Assembly (NCBI GenBank): GCA_001689405.1
Contig: LUJO01000016.1
Location: 46,635-110,634 of the forward strand
Reading direction: 5' to 3'
Origin: Candidatus Homeothermus arabinoxylanisolvens
Lineage (GTDB): Bacteria > Bacteroidota > Bacteroidia > Bacteroidales > Muribaculaceae
DNA length: 64,000 nucleotides
The stretch's first letter is position 1, and every line of letters starts with the position of its first letter. The notes beneath the pieces are model-generated. The model did no database searches. It was given only the letters and a program-made list of their open reading frames with translations, and had not been told where the DNA came from. The translations under genes were made by a program, and so were the position numbers. Of the stretch, positions 44,633 to 52,894 are shown in pieces.

Positions 44633-44669
44633 GACATTCAACAAGCTATGGTCTAAATAGTCATTATTA

Positions 44670-45704
44670 TTACAACAGATTGATGCCGGCGGCCTTACAT
44701 GCCTCTATCTGCTCCTCGGGCCATATCGAGGCCTGTACCTCGCCTATGTGGGCCTTTTGAAGTATGAACATGCACAAGCGGCTTTGCCCGATGCCGCCGC
44801 CTATCGATAGCGGAAGCCGGTTTTCGAGTAGCGCACGGTGAAATTTTAGATTGCGGCGTTCGGTGCATCCTCGCTGTTCAAGCTGCTTTTGCAGCGACTC
44901 GGGGCTTACCCTTATGCCCATTGACGATAGTTCAAACGGGGTTTCAAGTACCGGATCCCAAAATATGAGGTCGCCGTTAAGACCCGTGTAGCCGTCGGAG
45001 TTGGGGGTGATCCAGTCATCGTAGTCGGGTGCGCGTCCGTCGTGGGGCTCTCCGTTGCTTAGCGGAGCGCCGATGCCTATGAGAAATATCGCTCCGTACT
45101 CCTTGGCAGCTTTGGCTTCGCGCTCGCGTGGCGTGAGGTCGGGATAGCGTTTAAGCAGCTCCTCGCTGTGTATGAACGTGAGTTTCTCCGGCAGTACGGG
45201 GGTGATGTGGGGAAACTGACGGTATATGCGCTTTTCGATTTCGCGCACTACATTGTATATCTTCTCGGCCGTGGCCTTGAGGTAGTCGAGATTGCGGTCG
45301 GCTTCGGTTATGGTCTTTTCCCAGTCCCATTGGTCTACATAGAGCGAGTGCAGGTTGTCGAGCTCCTCGAAGGTGCGTATGGCGTTCATGTCGGTGTATA
45401 GGCCGAATCCCGGCGCTATGTCGTAGGCTCCGAGCTTGGCGCGTTTCCACTTGGCAAGTGAGTGTACTACCTCGGCTTTGGCACCGCCCATGGCGTCGAT
45501 TGTGAAACTCACTGCATGCTCCACTCCGTTGAGGTCATCGTTAAGACCCGTGCCCGAAAGTACGAAAAGAGGGGCGGTGACACGGCGCAGGTTGAGCGCC
45601 GACGCGAGTTCGGTCTGGAAGCCCTCCTTGATGGTCTTGATGGCTATCTCTGTGGTCTCGGGAAGCAGCTTCTGCTTGTATTTGGCTGGAATAATAAGAC
45701 TCAT
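44670..45704 (-). CDS. asnA: Aspartate-ammonia ligase (asparagine synthetase A)
   Basis: A 344-residue AsnA, making asparagine from aspartate, ammonia and ATP in the cytoplasm; a class II-tRNA-synthetase-like fold. Signatures include RRVTAPLFVLSGTGLNDDLN, DQWDWEKTITEADRN, RAPDYDDWITPNSDGYTGLN and SIGGGIGQSRLCMFILQKAH near the C-terminus. Full length for the Bacteroidetes form. Monocistronic, with its own promoter at 45734-45764. Confidence 0.96.
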   Translation of the reverse strand: MSLIIPAKYKQKLLPETTEIAIKTIKEGFQTELASALNLRRVTAPLFVLSGTGLNDDLNGVEHAVSFTIDAMGGAKAEVVHSLAKWKRAKLGAYDIAPGFGLYTDMNAIRTFEELDNLHSLYVDQWDWEKTITEADRNLDYLKATAEKIYNVVREIEKRIYRQFPHITPVLPEKLTFIHSEELLKRYPDLTPREREAKAAKEYGAIFLIGIGAPLSNGEPHDGRAPDYDDWITPNSDGYTGLNGDLIFWDPVLETPFELSSMGIRVSPESLQKQLEQRGCTERRNLKFHRALLENRLPLSIGGGIGQSRLCMFILQKAHIGEVQASIWPEEQIEACKAAGINLL

Positions 45705-45733
45705 TTCTTATGTCATTATGTTGTTTAATACTG

Positions 45734-45764
45734 CAAATGTAAATCAAATATTTTATATATGCAA
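45734..45764 (-). promoter_or_regulatory. asnA promoter
   Basis: On the minus strand TTG at 45764-45762 and TACATTTG at 45741-45734 are 20 bases apart, a good Bacteroidetes -33/-7 pair. Transcription would start about 23 bases before the ATG. Confidence 0.65.
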
Positions 45765-45925
45765 TAATTTTGCGACAAAATGACGCTAAATTTTAAAAAT
45801 ATAGAGCATTTAGTCTTTCGCTGCGCTTTGCCGTGCTTCAATTGTTTACAAATTGATTAACATATCGTACCCACATTGACAACATTGCTATGACCATGTA
45901 TACAGCCTGTTAAAAAAATACTTGC

Positions 45926-45933
45926 TAAATTTG
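45926..45933 (+). promoter_or_regulatory. -7 box of the GH2 gene
   Basis: TAAATTTG matches TAnnTTTG, 56 bases before the chosen start. The -33 region is weak. Confidence 0.5.
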
Positions 45934-45988
45934 TATAACCTAAAATACCGATTCTTATAACCAACTAAAATTGACTTTAAACACAGAT

Positions 45989-48487
45989 ATGAAAAAATTC
46001 TTGCTAATGGCGGTTTTTGCCGCCGTGCTGTCGCTTACACTTAACGCGGCCGACAGCCGTGCGGTGAGTTTCAATGACGGATGGCGGTTTATGCTTGGCG
46101 ACTCTGAAGCCATGTCATTGCCCGGATTTGATGACTCCTCTTGGCGTCATCTTGATTTGCCCCATGACTGGGCCATTGAAGGCGATTTCAGCGAGAACAA
46201 TCCGTCAGGCACCGGGGGCGGTGCGCTTCCCGGCGGCATAGGATGGTACCGCAAGTCATTTACCGTACCCGGGCTCGACAGCGACTCGCGCGTATATATC
46301 GATTTTGACGGAGCATATATGAACACTACGGTGTACATAAACGGTCATGAACTGGGCACGCGCCCCTACGGATATGCATCGTTCAGCTATGACCTTACTC
46401 CTTATCTGAACAAGGACGGTGAGAACGTCATAGCCGTCAGGGTCGACAATTCCGACCAGCCTAATTCCCGCTGGTACTCGGGCTGTGGCATATACCGCAA
46501 TATATGGCTTCGCAAGCTCGGGCCCGTACATGTGGCGCAGTGGGGCAGCTATGTGGTGCCGCGTAATGTCACTTCGGAGTCCTCCGACCTTTCTGTGAGC
46601 ACTACTGTCGACAACACTTCCGGCAAGGCGGTGTCGGTCATACTCGATACCCGCGTCGTTGACGGCAACGGTGGGGTGGTGGCATCTTCGTCCGCCCCGC
46701 TTTCGGTTGATGCCGATTCCTCGGCTGTGCTGACTCAGCAACTTCATATTGACAATCCCCGGTTATGGACTTTGACCGATCCTGCCCTGTACAAGGTGGT
46801 GACCGACGTCGTCGAGAATGGAAAGGTAGTGGACAGCTACGAGACTGTGACCGGCCTTCGCTCGATAGCGTTTGACGCCGATAAAGGTTTTTTCCTGAAC
46901 GGCGAGAATATAAAAATCAACGGTGTGTGCATGCATCATGACCTCGGGGCTCTGGGCGCGGCTGTAAACACACGTGCTGTTGAACGTCAGCTTGAGATTC
47001 TTAAAAACATGGGCGTCAACGCCTATCGCGCCTCACACAATCCGCCCGCACCCGAAGTGCTTGCGTTGTGCGACAGCATGGGCATACTTGTCATGGATGA
47101 GGCTTTCGACATGTGGCGCCGGCGCAAGACCGAGCGTGACTACGCGCGCTTCTTCGATGAGTGGTATGAGCGCGACCTTACCGATCTTGTGGTGCGTGAC
47201 CGCAATCATCCCTCGATAATAATGTGGAGCATAGGCAACGAGGTGCTTGAGCAGTGGAGCGATGCCGCCGCCGACACTCTGAGCCTTGAAGAGGCCAACC
47301 TGATACTGAATTTCGGACACGGCAAGGAGCAGCTTGCACAGGAGAGCGACTCGCTGTCGGTCAATTCCCTGCTTACACGGCGTCTTGCCGAGATTGTACG
47401 TAACCTTGATCCTACACGGCCTATAACTACCGGCAACAATGAGCCTGATCCGGGCAACCACCTGTTTAAGTCGGGCGCCCTCGACATAATCGGGTTCAAC
47501 TATCATGACGCATGGTACGACGGTGTGCCGCAGAACTTCCCCGGAAAGCCGTTCCTCGGCACCGAGACCGTGTCGGGACTTATGACACGCGGACATTACA
47601 AGATGCCGAGCGACTCCGTTACAATATCTCCGTTACGGTGGGATATCCCGTGGAGCGATCCGTCATTTGCATGCTCTTCTTATGACAATCATCATGTGCC
47701 GTGGGGTACTACACATGAAAACTCGCTTCGTCAGGTACGCGACCGCGATTATGTGATGGGGCAGTTCATATGGACCGGCTTCGACTATATCGGTGAGCCT
47801 ACGCCCTACGGGTGGCCGGCGCGCAGTTCCTTTTTCGGTATCGTAGATCTTGCCGGGTTCCCGAAAGACGTATATTATATGTATCAGAGCGAATGGCGTC
47901 CTGACAAGACCGTGTTGCACCTCTTCCCGCACTGGAATTGGAAGCCGGGACAGGATGTCGATATGTGGGCATACTACAACAATGCCGATGAAGTGGAGCT
48001 GTTTGTCAACGGTAAGTCAAAAGGTGTGCGGAGCAAGGGTCCCGATGACTTCCATGTCATGTGGCGCGTGCCTTTCGAGCCGGGAACGGTAAAAGCCGTT
48101 AGTCGTAAGAACGGCAAGGTGGTGGCTGAACAGACCATAAATACAGCCGGAGTGCCGGCACGTATACGCCTTGTGCCCGACCGTACCGACATAAAGGCCG
48201 ACGGACGCGACCTGAGTTTCGTGACTGTGGAGATTCTTGACAAGGACGGCAATATATGTCCCGAAGCCGACAATGAAGTTACTTTTGAGGTAACCGGAGC
48301 CGGACGCAATGAGGGTGTCGACAACGGCAGTCCCATATCGCTTGAGCGTTTCAAGTCTGACCACCGCAAGGCTATGGCAGGCAAGGCTCTGCTGATAGTG
48401 CGCAATGACGGCACCGCCGGCCCCATAACCGTCAAGGCTGTCTCTCCCGGGCTCAAGCCCGCCGTGCTCACGCTGCGCGCGCTCTGA
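45989..48487 (+). CDS. Glycoside hydrolase family 2 (beta-galactosidase-like)
   Basis: An 832-residue secreted GH2 enzyme. ATG 45989 gives a proper signal peptide (MKKFLLMAVFAAVLSLTLNA); ATG 45971 would add six residues. Order: sugar-binding jelly-roll (about 25-180, HDWAIEGDFSENNPSG, NSRWYSGCGIYRNIWL), Ig-like domain (to 295), TIM barrel with NGVCMHHDLGALGAAVN, the acid/base Glu418 in IMWSIGNEVLEQW and nucleophile Glu525 in PFLGTETVSG, then C-terminal DUF4982 and Ig-like domains (DVDMWAYYNNADEVELFVNG). Periplasmic release of beta-galactosyl or related residues is likely; GH2 members also cut mannosides or glucuronides, so the exact sugar is open. Confidence 0.88.
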   Translation: MKKFLLMAVFAAVLSLTLNAADSRAVSFNDGWRFMLGDSEAMSLPGFDDSSWRHLDLPHDWAIEGDFSENNPSGTGGGALPGGIGWYRKSFTVPGLDSDSRVYIDFDGAYMNTTVYINGHELGTRPYGYASFSYDLTPYLNKDGENVIAVRVDNSDQPNSRWYSGCGIYRNIWLRKLGPVHVAQWGSYVVPRNVTSESSDLSVSTTVDNTSGKAVSVILDTRVVDGNGGVVASSSAPLSVDADSSAVLTQQLHIDNPRLWTLTDPALYKVVTDVVENGKVVDSYETVTGLRSIAFDADKGFFLNGENIKINGVCMHHDLGALGAAVNTRAVERQLEILKNMGVNAYRASHNPPAPEVLALCDSMGILVMDEAFDMWRRRKTERDYARFFDEWYERDLTDLVVRDRNHPSIIMWSIGNEVLEQWSDAAADTLSLEEANLILNFGHGKEQLAQESDSLSVNSLLTRRLAEIVRNLDPTRPITTGNNEPDPGNHLFKSGALDIIGFNYHDAWYDGVPQNFPGKPFLGTETVSGLMTRGHYKMPSDSVTISPLRWDIPWSDPSFACSSYDNHHVPWGTTHENSLRQVRDRDYVMGQFIWTGFDYIGEPTPYGWPARSSFFGIVDLAGFPKDVYYMYQSEWRPDKTVLHLFPHWNWKPGQDVDMWAYYNNADEVELFVNGKSKGVRSKGPDDFHVMWRVPFEPGTVKAVSRKNGKVVAEQTINTAGVPARIRLVPDRTDIKADGRDLSFVTVEILDKDGNICPEADNEVTFEVTGAGRNEGVDNGSPISLERFKSDHRKAMAGKALLIVRNDGTAGPITVKAVSPGLKPAVLTLRAL

Positions 48488-48496
48488 TTGCCGTGC

Positions 48497-50197
48497 TCAC
48501 GACACTATCAGTACGGTTATCATTCCCCATATGACCAGCAGTATGTTGCTTACGGCGTAGGTTACGGTATAGCCCATGGCCGGAAGTGTGCTGCCGAGTG
48601 TCTCCTGTACGGCTCCGAGCGATGCCGTGCAGGTACGCGTGCCGGCGCAGCAGCCCAGTGTTATGGCCGGGTGAAATTTAAATACTTTGTGTCCGAGCCA
48701 CAGTCCGAACAGTAGCGGCAGCGAAGTGCCCACGGCTCCCACCAGAAGCAGCATGGGGCCTACCTCTTTTATCCCGGCTATGAATGACGGCGCGGCCTCG
48801 ATGCCTATCACCGCTACAAATACGTTTAGGCCGAGGTTGTTCATGAGCCATAGCGCCGAGTCGGGAATATGACCGAATGTCGGACGTTTTGACCGTAGCC
48901 AGCCGAATACAAGACCGGCTATGAGCGCGCCTCCGCTGGTGCCGAAACTTACAGGTATATCGCCGAACATGATGGTTATCGCTCCTATGACTCCTCCCAC
49001 GAAAATGGCCAGACCGACAAACATCAGGTCGCTGCTCGTCGTGGGGCGGTCCATGTGGCCTATCCGCGATGCCGCCGATTTAAGTCGGGTGTGGTGGCCG
49101 GTCAGAAGAAGTGTGTCGCCCTTTTCTATGGGTATGTTATCCGATACATCTATGCGGTTGCCGTGACGGGTTATGGAGTTTATGATTACGCCCTGCATGA
49201 ATTTTTGTGCTCCTAATGCTGTGGCGGTTTTGCCTGTGGCGGTGCGTTTGGTCACAAGTACCGGTATTCTTTCAATAGGATACGACAGCAGCTTCTCGTC
49301 CGAGACTTCCTGACCTATCATGCCGTAGTCCTGCACTATGTACTCGCGGCGTCCGCAGAGTACCAGAGTGTCGCCTTGATGTATTATGCGGTCGGGGGTG
49401 GCTGCGTATATGCGTTTGCCCGATTTTATGCGGTCTATGTATAGCGGCAGTCCCTGCTCCTTGAAGTGGGCTTCGGTAGCCTTTACTGTCTTTCCTCCGG
49501 CGAAAAAGTCGTTCTCAACTTTGTAGGCGCGGTATGCGGCCACGCGCAGGGCATTTACACATGCCGGGTCATTCTCCCAAGAGTTTTCATCAAGCTGTGC
49601 CTCAAGTTCGGCGGTCTGGTGCTTTACCTTTTCAAGGCCTCCGAGCAGTTTTGGCCCGAAGGTTCCGAGTATTATGACCGTTCCGAGGGTGCCGTATATG
49701 TAGGTTACGGCGTAGCACACCGGTATTATGGACAGTTCTCTCTCTTTCAACGCATCCGGTATGGGCATCCGGCTTATCGCGTCACCGCCCACCCCCATGA
49801 GTGCCGAGCAGGTCTGCGAGCCCGAAAACAGGCCTACGGTCTCGCCTGAGGAATAAGAGAACAGCAGGGCTATCAGCAGGGTGACTCCGAAGCAACTCGA
49901 ACTCATCAGCACGGCAAAGAGCACCTGTTTGAGACCCGAACCGCGCAGCGACCTGAAGAACTGCGGCCCCACGCTGTAGCCTATCGAGAACAGAAACATC
50001 ATGAAAAACACGGTCTTCAACGGTCCCGACATAGGTATTCTCAATTGCCCCACAAGTACTCCCGTAAGCAACACCGCGGTCACGCTTCCTATCGAGAAAG
50101 ATCGGTATTTTATTTTCCCGATAAAAAATCCTGTTCCCACGGTAAGAAACAACGCTACCGCCGGATATTGCCTCAGTATGTCTATAAGTGCATCCAT
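48497..50197 (-). CDS. YidE/AspT-type membrane transporter with RCK_C domains
   Basis: A 566-residue inner-membrane protein of the AspT/YidE/YbjL family. Two hydrophobic halves (about 10-190 and 385-566) flank a cytoplasmic region with two TrkA-C (RCK_C) domains (GLPLYIDRIKSGKRIYAATP, DRIIHQGDTLVLCG, IPIEKGDTLLLTG). The duplicated signatures GLFSGSQTCSALMGV and GCCAGTRTCTASLGAVQET are typical. AspT exchanges aspartate for alanine; the substrate of YidE-type relatives is mostly unknown. It is convergent with the GH2 gene (9-base gap). Confidence 0.85.
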   Translation of the reverse strand: MDALIDILRQYPAVALFLTVGTGFFIGKIKYRSFSIGSVTAVLLTGVLVGQLRIPMSGPLKTVFFMMFLFSIGYSVGPQFFRSLRGSGLKQVLFAVLMSSSCFGVTLLIALLFSYSSGETVGLFSGSQTCSALMGVGGDAISRMPIPDALKERELSIIPVCYAVTYIYGTLGTVIILGTFGPKLLGGLEKVKHQTAELEAQLDENSWENDPACVNALRVAAYRAYKVENDFFAGGKTVKATEAHFKEQGLPLYIDRIKSGKRIYAATPDRIIHQGDTLVLCGRREYIVQDYGMIGQEVSDEKLLSYPIERIPVLVTKRTATGKTATALGAQKFMQGVIINSITRHGNRIDVSDNIPIEKGDTLLLTGHHTRLKSAASRIGHMDRPTTSSDLMFVGLAIFVGGVIGAITIMFGDIPVSFGTSGGALIAGLVFGWLRSKRPTFGHIPDSALWLMNNLGLNVFVAVIGIEAAPSFIAGIKEVGPMLLLVGAVGTSLPLLFGLWLGHKVFKFHPAITLGCCAGTRTCTASLGAVQETLGSTLPAMGYTVTYAVSNILLVIWGMITVLIVS

Positions 50198-50264
50198 CCT
50201 GTTTTAATACTCGAAATAAGAACACATCAGCCCCCGCAAGTGTTTTTATGGCATTGCATAGTTT

Positions 50265-51764
50265 ATGTGGATTATGAGAGGATGGTTGGGCCGCGTGGCT
50301 TTTGGTATGTTGGTTATGGTGTCGGCCGTGTCTCTGCACGGGCAGATGCCGATAAAACTTTCGGTTGTGCCGGAGGTGGCTCCCGATTCCGCTGACGTGG
50401 CTTATTACGGGCGCACCCGTTTCTGGCGTGCGGCCGGCGAGGTGTTCGGCTTCAATATCGGCCTTTGGGCCTTTGACCGCTACATACAGCGCGGCGATTT
50501 CGCTTACATATCGCTCCACTCGATAAAGGAAAACTTCCGCAAGGGCTTCAAGTGGGACAACGACAAGCTCGGCACCAACATGTTTCTGCACCCTTACAAC
50601 GGGAGCCTTTACCATAACGCGGCGCGCTCCAACGGCTACAACTACTGGCAGTCGGGGCTTTTTGCCATTGCCGGAAGCGCCATGTGGGAACTGTTTATGG
50701 AGTGCGAGTATCCGTCGACCAACGACATCATAGCCACCCCCATAGGCGGTATGGGCATCGGCGAGGTCTGTTACCGCGCTTCCGACCTCGTGCTTGATGA
50801 CCGCACGCATGGCAGCGAACGCTTCGGCCGCGAGGCTGCGGCGTTTATCATTTCGCCGATGAGGGGCCTTACGCGCATACTTACCGGCGATGCGTGGCGT
50901 GTGCGTCCTACTTCAGGACGTGTGTTCGGCATCCCGAATCTTGCCGTGGAGTTTTCGCTCGGCGCGCGTATGCTTCAATATCGCCACGAGATACATGACA
51001 TAAGTGCCGGAGCCACAGCCGAGATCAATATTGAGTATGGCGACCGCTTCGAGATAAAGAGTACGGTGCCCTATGACTACTTTACCTTCCGCGGATGTCT
51101 TAACGTCATGAAGGGGCAGCCGTTTTTAAGCCAGCTGGAGATAAAGGGGCGCCTTATAGCGCGTGAGCTTCTTGAACACCGCAAGTACCGTCTTAGCGTG
51201 GGACTGTACCAGCATTTCGATTTCTATGACTCCGACACCATATCGGCGCGCTCGGCCAAAGTGCCTTACAAACTCGGCATACCGGCGAGTCTCGGTTGCG
51301 GCGTCATGTTCCGCGACATAGAGCGCCGGCGGTGGGTGTTTGATGCCTTTGCCCATGCCAATGCGGTCATTCTCGGTTCGGTACTGTCCGATTATTACGC
51401 TGTCGACTGTCGTAATTACAATCTTGCGAGCGGATTTTCAATAAAAGGGGGCGCCAACATGGTGTTTGACAAAAGTCGGTTCTCCGTCGGCATCACTCAT
51501 GAGTACTACCGCCTCTTTACATGGAAGGGCTATCATAAGAGTACCGATCTTGCCGACAGCGACCCGCGTACTCTCGATGTACAGGGCGACCACAGCGCCG
51601 CTTCGTTCAATGTCACCGAACTGCGCGCCGACATGAAGCTTTGGCGCAAGCTCTACATGACCTTCTCCTTTTCCCACTACCTCCGCTCGACACACTACCG
51701 CGACTATCCGCACGTGACCTCCTCCTCGATAGCCGCCCGTCTGATGCTCACCTACAAACTGTGA
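50265..51764 (+). CDS. DUF3943 family outer-membrane protein
   Basis: A protein of up to 499 residues with signal peptide (ending SAVSLHGQ); ATG 50274 is an alternative start. It contains the DUF3943 stretch GFKWDNDKLGTNMFLHPYNG, YHNAARSNGYNYWQSGLFAI and GGMGIGEVCYRASDL, then beta-strands ending RLMLTYKL, as expected of a barrel. Function unknown; the His/Asn-rich conserved segment may be a catalytic or lipid-binding site. It is divergent from the transporter gene. Confidence 0.75.
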   Translation: MWIMRGWLGRVAFGMLVMVSAVSLHGQMPIKLSVVPEVAPDSADVAYYGRTRFWRAAGEVFGFNIGLWAFDRYIQRGDFAYISLHSIKENFRKGFKWDNDKLGTNMFLHPYNGSLYHNAARSNGYNYWQSGLFAIAGSAMWELFMECEYPSTNDIIATPIGGMGIGEVCYRASDLVLDDRTHGSERFGREAAAFIISPMRGLTRILTGDAWRVRPTSGRVFGIPNLAVEFSLGARMLQYRHEIHDISAGATAEINIEYGDRFEIKSTVPYDYFTFRGCLNVMKGQPFLSQLEIKGRLIARELLEHRKYRLSVGLYQHFDFYDSDTISARSAKVPYKLGIPASLGCGVMFRDIERRRWVFDAFAHANAVILGSVLSDYYAVDCRNYNLASGFSIKGGANMVFDKSRFSVGITHEYYRLFTWKGYHKSTDLADSDPRTLDVQGDHSAASFNVTELRADMKLWRKLYMTFSFSHYLRSTHYRDYPHVTSSSIAARLMLTYKL

Positions 51765-51840
51765 GCCTCTCCGGAGGCGGTCGGCTTGCCGACATCTTCG
51801 TGAATACTCTGCATATAGGAAAAAACGGTTGTCAAATAAA

Positions 51841-51873
51841 AAACGATGCCGGACGAGTAGCCCGGCACCGTTT
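51841..51873 (-). terminator. Terminator of the GH92-GH43 operon
   Basis: AAACG-A-TGCCGG pairs with CCGGCA-C-CGTTT with one internal mismatch. In the minus direction the hairpin is followed by a T-rich tract (TTTTTTATTTGAC), 25 bases past the GH43 stop. Confidence 0.8.
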
Positions 51874-51897
51874 CCCTTTATACACTTTACAGCTCGA

Positions 51898-52872
51898 TTA
51901 TTTGTCGCTGTTTCCTTTTGTCTGCTTAACTACCTTGATAGTACCGTCGGGGTTGTACTCCAGTTTGTCGACGCAGATGGAGCGCAGGTTGCCCTGTCCC
52001 GACAGATCCTGATTGTGGTAGAAGGCGTACCAGTCGCCGTTGTATTCCACGATAGAGCCGTGGCTGGTGTCGCATCCGGTGGGCTCGAGGTACACGCCTT
52101 TGTATTCCCACGGACCGAGCGGGGAGTCGCTCATGGCATAGCACAGGCGGTTGGCGCCGCGGCCATCCTCTACATGGTTGTCGGCATACGACAGGTAGTA
52201 CTTGCCGTTGTATTTGTGTACCCATGTAGCTTCGTGGAAGTCTTGAAGACCTGTCATCTCCTGAAGTGAGTCGGCCAGTTCGACCATGTTGTCTTTCAAC
52301 GGAGCACCGTAACATTTGCCTCCGCCACCGTAGTAGAAGTAGGCTTTGCCGTCATCGTCCACAAACACGGCCGGATCTATGAGCGCGAAGCCGCCCACAC
52401 CTTCCATCGGTTTATCCATAGGGGTGAATTCGCGGTCGGGGTATTTGCTTGTAGCCACACCCACTTTCCATGTCTGGTTCCAGTCGCTTCCGCTGGGATG
52501 GGGGAAGTAGAAGTAATAGGTGCCGTCCTTGTAGGCGCAGTCGGGTGCCCACATGAAGCCGCCTTCGGGACGTCCCCAAGCTACCTGCTCGGAGCTGAGG
52601 ATTTCGCCGTGGTCGGTCCAGTTGACCATGTCATCGGTTGAAAATACATGATAGCGGTCCATCAGGTCGCAGCCGCGGGGAGGATCCACATCGTGCGATG
52701 CGTAGATGTACAGGCGTCCGTCATCCCATACATGGGCCGAGGGGTCGGCAGTGTACATATGGGTTATAAACGGGTTGGGACCGAGTACGACCTCTTTTTT
52801 CTCTGACCGACACGAGCATAGGGTGGCGGCACCTGCCAGCATAGTGGCGTAAATGAAAAAACGGTAGTTCAC
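51898..52872 (-). CDS. Glycoside hydrolase family 43 lipoprotein
   Basis: A 324-residue five-bladed beta-propeller enzyme. A GTG at 52872 is chosen because it gives MNYRFFIYATMLAGAATLCS with lipid Cys21; the longer ATG frame runs back into the upstream gene and has no signal. The GH43 triad is visible: general base Asp43 (MYTADPSAHVWDDG), pKa modulator Asp166 (FALIDPAVFVDD), acid Glu214 (DFHEATWVHKYNGKYY). The family removes arabinofuranose, xylose or beta-galactose residues. It starts 22 bases after the GH92 gene and probably acts on the same glycan. A surface or periplasmic lipoprotein is expected. Confidence 0.85.
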   Translation of the reverse strand: MNYRFFIYATMLAGAATLCSCRSEKKEVVLGPNPFITHMYTADPSAHVWDDGRLYIYASHDVDPPRGCDLMDRYHVFSTDDMVNWTDHGEILSSEQVAWGRPEGGFMWAPDCAYKDGTYYFYFPHPSGSDWNQTWKVGVATSKYPDREFTPMDKPMEGVGGFALIDPAVFVDDDGKAYFYYGGGGKCYGAPLKDNMVELADSLQEMTGLQDFHEATWVHKYNGKYYLSYADNHVEDGRGANRLCYAMSDSPLGPWEYKGVYLEPTGCDTSHGSIVEYNGDWYAFYHNQDLSGQGNLRSICVDKLEYNPDGTIKVVKQTKGNSDK

Positions 52873-52894
52873 GATGATTGTTTTATTATTATGA

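Larger units (their letters stand above)
44295..44669. other. Repeat-rich spacer between the phage-type cluster and asnA
   Basis: No credible gene. It holds one copy of a structured dispersed repeat (about 44336-44476) and a 76-nt hairpin (44557-44632), described separately. Short reading frames here are translations of the repeat. Confidence 0.7.
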